Assembly (NCBI RefSeq): GCF_000801955.1
Contig: NZ_JSZO01000020.1
Coordinates: 62,001-126,000 of the forward strand
Direction of reading: 5' to 3'
Length of the DNA: 64,000 bases
Source of the DNA: Ralstonia sp. A12
GTDB taxonomy: Bacteria; Pseudomonadota; Gammaproteobacteria; Burkholderiales; Burkholderiaceae
Position numbers and translations under genes: made by a program. Positions 59,922 through 64,000 of the stretch are shown here, in pieces. Within the stretch, counting starts at the first letter, position 1. Each line of letters opens with the position of its first letter. Below the pieces are notes generated by a model that made no database searches, was not told the DNA's origin, and worked only from the letters and a program-made list of their open reading frames with translations.

Positions 59922-60890
59922 ATGATCGCCCTCGACGACCTCCGCCTGCTGGTGCGCATTGCCGATGCCGGCAACCTTTCCGCCGCCGCACGACAACTCG
60001 GCTGGCTGCCTGCCACCGCCAGCGCCGCGCTCAAGCGTGTAGAGACTGATCTGGGCGCCCGCCTATTCGAACGCACCACGCGCAGCATGCGGCCCACTGA
60101 AGCAGGCCAGCGTTATCTAGGGTATGCAAGACAGGCGCTGGAAGCGTTGGATGAAGGCGCTGAAAGCCTGGGTCAAGACCGCACCGAGCTGGCGGGCGCC
60201 ATCCGGATTGCCGCCACCTCAGACCTGGGACGGCACATCCTGCGCCCGTGGCTCGATGCCTTCTGCGATGAACACCCCGGAGTGCGCGTCACGCTGGTGC
60301 TGGGCGACCGGCTGGCCGACCTGATGCGCGAAGACCTCGATTTCGCGCTGCGCTATGGGAATCTGCAGGATTCGGCACTGGTACGGCGGCCGCTGGCGTC
60401 GCATCCACGCGTGGTCGTGGGCGCGCCGTCGTACTTCAAGCAGCATGGCCGGCCCGCACATCCGAGCGATCTGGCCGACCACCGCTGCCTGATCCTGCTG
60501 CGCAACGGCGAGCCCGTCACGCGCTGGCAGCTCACGCATTCCAGCGGCCCCGCCCCCATCGACGTGCGTGGCGATTTCCAATGCGATGACGGCGCCGTCG
60601 TGCGCGACTGGGCGGTCGCCGGGCGTGGGCTGGCGTTCAAGTCGTGGCTGGACGTGGCGCAGGATGTGAGCGCCGGTCGACTGGAGGTGGCATTGCCCGC
60701 GTGGAGCCATGCGCCCACGCCACTGCAACTCGTGAGCTTGGCGCGCCGCCATCGGCCAGCACGGCTGACGGCCTGTGCGGAATTCCTGGCCGCGCGCTTT
60801 GCGGAGTTCAGCGCGCGCTATCCGTTTCCGTCGGCAAAGGCAGCCGCGGCTTCATCCAAGGCTACCTCGGCCATCGCCGCGAAGATGTGA
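59922..60890 (+). CDS. LysR-family transcriptional regulator
   Basis: The 322-residue regulator has the N-terminal winged helix-turn-helix (IALDDLRLLVRIADAGNLSAAARQLGWLPATASAALKRVE, residues 2-42; RLFERTTRSMRPTEAGQRY) and a substrate-binding domain from about residue 90. It probably controls the divergent SDR-VOC pair. The 3' end overlaps the convergent second LysR gene by 73 bp. ATG 59922 is preferred to an upstream TTG. Confidence 0.92.
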   Translation: MIALDDLRLLVRIADAGNLSAAARQLGWLPATASAALKRVETDLGARLFERTTRSMRPTEAGQRYLGYARQALEALDEGAESLGQDRTELAGAIRIAATSDLGRHILRPWLDAFCDEHPGVRVTLVLGDRLADLMREDLDFALRYGNLQDSALVRRPLASHPRVVVGAPSYFKQHGRPAHPSDLADHRCLILLRNGEPVTRWQLTHSSGPAPIDVRGDFQCDDGAVVRDWAVAGRGLAFKSWLDVAQDVSAGRLEVALPAWSHAPTPLQLVSLARRHRPARLTACAEFLAARFAEFSARYPFPSAKAAAASSKATSAIAAKM

Positions 60891-61765
60891 TCACGCAACC
60901 AGCGGCCGGCGGCATCCTGATCGCTGTTGGCGTGCCAGTACAGGTACAACTCCAGCGCCGGCACGTTGAACGGCAGCGGCAGCATGACGTTGCCATACGG
61001 CTCGTTGGCAATGCGCGCGTAGCGCACTGGCAGCGTGACGAGCCAATCCGTACAACTCACGACACGGCACGCCGCCGGGTAGTGCTGGCAGCGCAGGCGC
61101 ACCCGGCGCTCGCGCCCCAGTCGGCGCAACTCCACGTCTTCCAGCCCCGCCCCGCGACGCCGTGATGACACCTGCACGTGCTCACAGGCCAGGTAGCGAT
61201 CCAGCGTGAGCGGCGCCTGTGTGATCGGGTGGCCGGGGCGCGCCAGCACCACCATCGGGTCTGACAGGATCGGCGCGTGGCGGATGGCTGGGGACGCCGG
61301 CAGCAGAATGTCCGCCACCGCATCAATGGTGCCGGCCAGCAGCTCGGCTTCGAGCTGGCGACGATCTCCGCGCACCGTGGTCACGTCGATGCGTGGCGCT
61401 TCCTTGGCAATCGCTGCCATCAGGGGCGGCAGCAACGTTGCCTCCAGTGCGTCGCGCATCGAGATCGTGAAGCGGCGTTCACTCGTGGCCGGATCAAACC
61501 GCGTGCCCTCGCGCAACGTGCGCTCAAAGCCCTGCAACGATGTGCGCACCTCGGCGATGAGCGTGCGCGCCAGCGGCGTCGGCACCATGCCCTGCCCGCG
61601 CCGCTCGAACAGCGGGTCGTCAAACAGCTCGCGCAGCCGCCCGAGTGCGTGGCTGACGGCCGGCTGCGTCAGGTTGAGCGTGCGCGCCGCCGCCGTGATG
61701 CCGCCTTCCGTATAGATAGCGTCGAAGACGACGAACAGGTTCAGGTCGACCCGCGAGATATGCAT
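60818..61765 (-). CDS. LysR-family transcriptional regulator (NodD/NahR-like subgroup)
   Basis: The 315-residue regulator starts MHISRVDLNLFVVFDAIYTE, the hallmark of the NodD/NahR branch, with the helix-turn-helix GITAAARTLNLTQPAVSHAL at about residues 22-41 and the effector domain from about 90. It is divergent from the thioesterase-ACAD genes and likely regulates them. A candidate T-N11-A site, ATGAAT/ATTCAT at 61773-61797, lies in the shared upstream region. The last 24 codons overlap the first LysR gene on the other strand. ATG 61765 is preferred to TTG 61783. Confidence 0.92.
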   Translation of the reverse strand: MHISRVDLNLFVVFDAIYTEGGITAAARTLNLTQPAVSHALGRLRELFDDPLFERRGQGMVPTPLARTLIAEVRTSLQGFERTLREGTRFDPATSERRFTISMRDALEATLLPPLMAAIAKEAPRIDVTTVRGDRRQLEAELLAGTIDAVADILLPASPAIRHAPILSDPMVVLARPGHPITQAPLTLDRYLACEHVQVSSRRRGAGLEDVELRRLGRERRVRLRCQHYPAACRVVSCTDWLVTLPVRYARIANEPYGNVMLPLPFNVPALELYLYWHANSDQDAAGRWLRDHIFAAMAEVALDEAAAAFADGNG

Positions 61766-61772
61766 GATTTTG

Positions 61773-61797
61773 ATGAATGGCAATCTACGAAATTCAT
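61773..61797. promoter_or_regulatory. Candidate LysR binding site
   Basis: ATGAAT (61773-61778) and ATTCAT (61792-61797) are inverted repeats with 13 bp between, i.e. of the T-N11-A type, in the divergent region of the second LysR gene and the thioesterase gene. Confidence 0.4.
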
Positions 61798-61857
61798 TTC
61801 TCTTATTGTAGGCGAAGGCTTAAGCTGCGGGCATTGATGTGAGTGATGCGATCAGCC

Positions 61858-62313
61858 ATGACCACAGCCACCGAACGCTCTGTACCTGCCGGCTTTGAGA
61901 TCCTGAATAAGCCGAGCCCCTTCCTGACGATGCTGGGCCCGGTCTATGCCCGTGGCATGGGGCCGTCGATGGTGATGGGCTTTCATGTGGGGCACCACCA
62001 CCTGAACCGGCGCGGCATGCTGCACGGCGGTGTGGTGGCCTCGCTGGCTGATGCGGCGCTGGGTTACTGCCTGGCCGACCCAGCCAGCGGCAACAGCAAC
62101 GAAGGCGTACTCGCCATGTCCACCGCCAGCCTCACCGTAGATTTCATCGCCTCGGCAGCAGAAGGCGACTGGATCGAGATCGCCCCGGAAGGCTTGCGCA
62201 CCGGCAGCAAACTGGCCTTTGCGCAGGCGCTCTTTCACCGCGGCGACCGGCTGGTTGCTCGCGCGAGTGCCGTATTTGCCGTGCTCGGCGGCCGTATCGC
62301 CGCGCCCGTCTGA
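61858..62313 (+). CDS. PaaI-type hotdog thioesterase
   Basis: The 151-residue protein fits the PaaI thioesterase family. RRGMLHGGVVASLADAALGYCL near residues 57-78 is the hotdog helix with the HGG motif and an Asp; the beta strands TASLTVDFIASAAEGDWIEI and RLVARASAVFAVLGG follow. It would hydrolyse acyl-CoA, here probably tied to the ACAD 61 bp downstream. No strong Shine-Dalgarno is seen before ATG 61858; GTG 61843 is an alternative. Confidence 0.85.
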   Translation: MTTATERSVPAGFEILNKPSPFLTMLGPVYARGMGPSMVMGFHVGHHHLNRRGMLHGGVVASLADAALGYCLADPASGNSNEGVLAMSTASLTVDFIASAAEGDWIEIAPEGLRTGSKLAFAQALFHRGDRLVARASAVFAVLGGRIAAPV

Positions 62314-62374
62314 ACTGAACTGACTTGATGGATTGCCCGTTCGAGACGCTTGTTCGATGTATTGAGGAGACACC

Positions 62375-63634
62375 ATGAATTTCGATTACACCCCGAAGGT
62401 CAAGGAAATGCAGGCACGCCTGCTCGAATTCTTCGACCAGCACATCTACCCGAACGAGCAGCGCTTCTACGAAGAAATCGAAGCCAACCGCCGTGCGGGC
62501 AATGCCTGGATCCCGACCAAGGTGATCGAAGAACTCAAGCCGCTGGCGCGCAAGGCCGGGCTGTGGAACCTGTTCCTGCCGCGCTCGACGCGCGCACCGG
62601 AAGGCCTGTCGAACCTGGAATACGCCACGCTGTGCGAGATCATGGGCCGGGTGCCCTGGGCGCCGGAAGTGTTCAACTGCTCCGCGCCGGACACCGGCAA
62701 CATGGAGACGCTGGAGCGTTACGCCTCGGAAGCGATCAAGGACCGCTGGCTCGAACCGCTGCTGCGCGGCGAGATCCGCTCCGCCTTCCTGATGACCGAG
62801 CCGGCCGTGGCCTCGTCGGATGCCACCAACATCGAATGCCGCATCGAGCGCCAGGGCGATGAGTACGTCATCAACGGCCGCAAGTGGTGGTCGTCGGGCG
62901 CAGGCGACCCGCGCTGCGCCGTGTACATCGTCATGGGCAAGACCAACCCGGACGCTGGCCGCCACGAGCAGCAATCGATGATCGTGGTGCCGGCCGATGC
63001 GCCGGGCATCACCGTCATGCGCCCGCTGACGGTGTTCGGCTACGACGACGCACCGCACGGCCACATGGAAGTCGACCTGAAGAATGTGCGCGTGCCGGTG
63101 GGCAACATCCTGCTGGGTGAAGGCCGTGGCTTCGAGATCGCGCAGGGTCGCCTGGGCCCGGGCCGCATCCATCACTGCATGCGCAGCATCGGCATTGCCG
63201 AGCGTGCGCTGGAACTGATGTGCAAGCGCCTGACGACGCGCATCGCGTTCGGCAAGGCCATCGCACAGCATAGTGTCTGGCACGAACGCATTGCCGAGGC
63301 CCGCTGCATGATCGAACAGGCCCGCCTGCTCACGCTCAAGGCCGCGTACATGATGGACACGGTTGGCAACAAGGTCGCCAAGGCCGAGATTGCGATGATC
63401 AAGGTGGTGGCGCCGAACATCGCTTGCCAGATCGTCGACTGGGCGATCCAGGCGCACGGCGGTGCGGGTGTGTCGGGCGACTTCCCGCTGGCCTCGTTCT
63501 ACGCGCATCAGCGCACGCTGCGCCTGGCCGACGGCCCAGACGAAGTGCACCGTGCCGCCATCGCCAAGCTGGAACTGGCCAAGCACCTGCACCTGAAGGA
63601 CATTCCTGACATGCCTGTCACGCGCGGCGCATAA
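62375..63634 (+). CDS. Acyl-CoA dehydrogenase of the ACAD10/ACAD11 type
   Basis: The 419-residue flavoenzyme has the ACAD signatures [20 protein letters not shown] near residue 148 and [16 protein letters not shown] near 170 at the FAD site. It also has [33 protein letters not shown] near 245-280 and [20 protein letters not shown] near 350. These closely follow mammalian ACAD11 rather than the short-chain enzymes; the ARDFA-type Glu base position differs in that group. In ACAD10/11 and LvaC the enzyme eliminates phosphate from 4-phosphoacyl-CoA. The fitting kinase gene is at 57601-58689. TGAGGAG precedes the start and a terminator follows. Confidence 0.92.
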   Translation: MNFDYTPKVKEMQARLLEFFDQHIYPNEQRFYEEIEANRRAGNAWIPTKVIEELKPLARKAGLWNLFLPRSTRAPEGLSNLEYATLCEIMGRVPWAPEVFNCSAPDTGNMETLERYASEAIKDRWLEPLLRGEIRSAFLMTEPAVASSDATNIECRIERQGDEYVINGRKWWSSGAGDPRCAVYIVMGKTNPDAGRHEQQSMIVVPADAPGITVMRPLTVFGYDDAPHGHMEVDLKNVRVPVGNILLGEGRGFEIAQGRLGPGRIHHCMRSIGIAERALELMCKRLTTRIAFGKAIAQHSVWHERIAEARCMIEQARLLTLKAAYMMDTVGNKVAKAEIAMIKVVAPNIACQIVDWAIQAHGGAGVSGDFPLASFYAHQRTLRLADGPDEVHRAAIAKLELAKHLHLKDIPDMPVTRGA

Positions 63635-63670
63635 CAACAGACAACGCCGACAATACCGTTCACTCCTTAA

Positions 63671-63697
63671 CCCCGCATCAAGCGGGGATTTTTTTTG
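63671..63697 (+). terminator. Terminator after the acyl-CoA dehydrogenase gene
   Basis: A 6-bp stem CCCCGC (63671-63676) / GCGGGG (63682-63687) with a 5-base loop is followed by ATTTTTTTT. Confidence 0.9.
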
Positions 63698-63798
63698 CCC
63701 ATGCCCATCGTCTGCGCGTTTTTCCGTTCTGTGCTGGAATGGAATACTTTGCAGGCTTCTGGTGGCCTGCTCGTCTCTTCCCTCGCGGAGCCAATTCG

Positions 63799-64000
63799 AT
63801 GATCGACGTCTATAGCTGGGCCACACCCAACGGGCACAAAGTGCACATCATGCTGGAGGAATGCGGGCTGCCTTACCGCGTTCACGGCATCAACATCGGC
63901 GCCGGCGACCAGTTCAAGCCCGACTTTCTGAAGATCAGCCCGAACAACAAGATCCCGGCCATCGTTGATCAGGACGGCCCGGACGGCCAGCCCATCTCGC
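63799..64000 (+). CDS. yfcG: YfcG-type glutathione transferase (3' end outside window)
   Basis: The visible 67 residues begin MIDVYSWATPNGHKVHIMLE and continue with GDQFKPDFLKISPNNKIPAI, a close match to E. coli YfcG, a disulfide-bond reductase of the GST superfamily. Thr9/Asn11 of the active-site TPNGHK and the cis-Pro in KIPAI are present. The gene runs off the right edge. It is separate from the ACAD gene, which ends in its own terminator. Confidence 0.88.
   Translation, partial: MIDVYSWATPNGHKVHIMLEECGLPYRVHGINIGAGDQFKPDFLKISPNNKIPAIVDQDGPDGQPIS

Overview
The window reads as chromosomal backbone of a high-GC betaproteobacterium of the Burkholderiaceae, most likely Ralstonia or a close relative. 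Three things suggest this: strong G/C preference at third codon positions, the ordered block asd-fimV-truA-trpF-trpB-trpA-accD-folC-dedD-cvpA-purF (a classic beta/gammaproteobacterial arrangement), and Burkholderiales-type genes such as the DUF2863 protein, a phasin and a CsbD protein. This is inference from gene content; no ribosomal RNA, tRNA or other species marker is present. No CRISPR array or prophage was seen. One small insertion sequence is the only mobile element.

Layout. 1-6.7 kb is iron/energy-transduction: an edge-truncated AAA+ ATPase, a Fur-box promoter with a tiny membrane ORF, tonB-exbB-exbD, the choline transporter betT, the heme-uptake regulator-like hemP under a second Fur box, and a GlcG/HbpS-type heme-binding protein. 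6.9-9.8 kb holds small stress or envelope genes: two repeat-rich exported proteins, two small hypotheticals, a phasin, CsbD and a glycine-zipper lipoprotein. 9.8-11.7 kb encodes a NodI/NodJ-type ABC exporter. 11.7-24.8 kb is the minus-strand purF/cvpA/dedD/folC/accD/trpA/DNA methyltransferase/trpB/trpF/truA/fimV block. 25.2-29.8 kb has asd and leuB-leuD-leuC.

30.0-44.6 kb is a TCA-cycle superregion. On the minus strand it carries gltA, sdhE and sdhBADC plus a GntR/UTRA regulator with a perfect 16-bp palindrome upstream. On the plus strand it carries mdh, a CoA-ester lyase, prpB, an MliC-like exported protein, prpD and acnA. An 831-bp IS1595-family element with a perfect 8-bp target duplication sits in the tail of the acnA terminator; its transposase carries a frameshift.

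45.6-53.7 kb is mixed: a membrane-anchored Ala/Pro protein, DUF2863, an oligopeptide-binding protein, a lipoprotein with a frame anomaly, an M14 carboxypeptidase, yaaA, a PIN nuclease and a class I aminotransferase. 53.7-63.6 kb is fatty-acyl-CoA catabolism: 3-hydroxyacyl-CoA dehydrogenase, enoyl-CoA hydratase, histidine phosphatase, a kinase and an acyl-CoA dehydrogenase matching the two halves of mammalian ACAD10/ACAD11, a hotdog thioesterase, a degenerate SDR, a VOC protein and two convergent, overlapping LysR regulators. The window ends inside a YfcG-type glutathione transferase.

The most interesting candidates are the split ACAD11-like 4-hydroxyacyl-CoA module, the GntR palindrome in the TCA region, the orphan adenine methyltransferase inside the trp cluster, and several very small exported or membrane proteins, one of them behind a Fur-box promoter.
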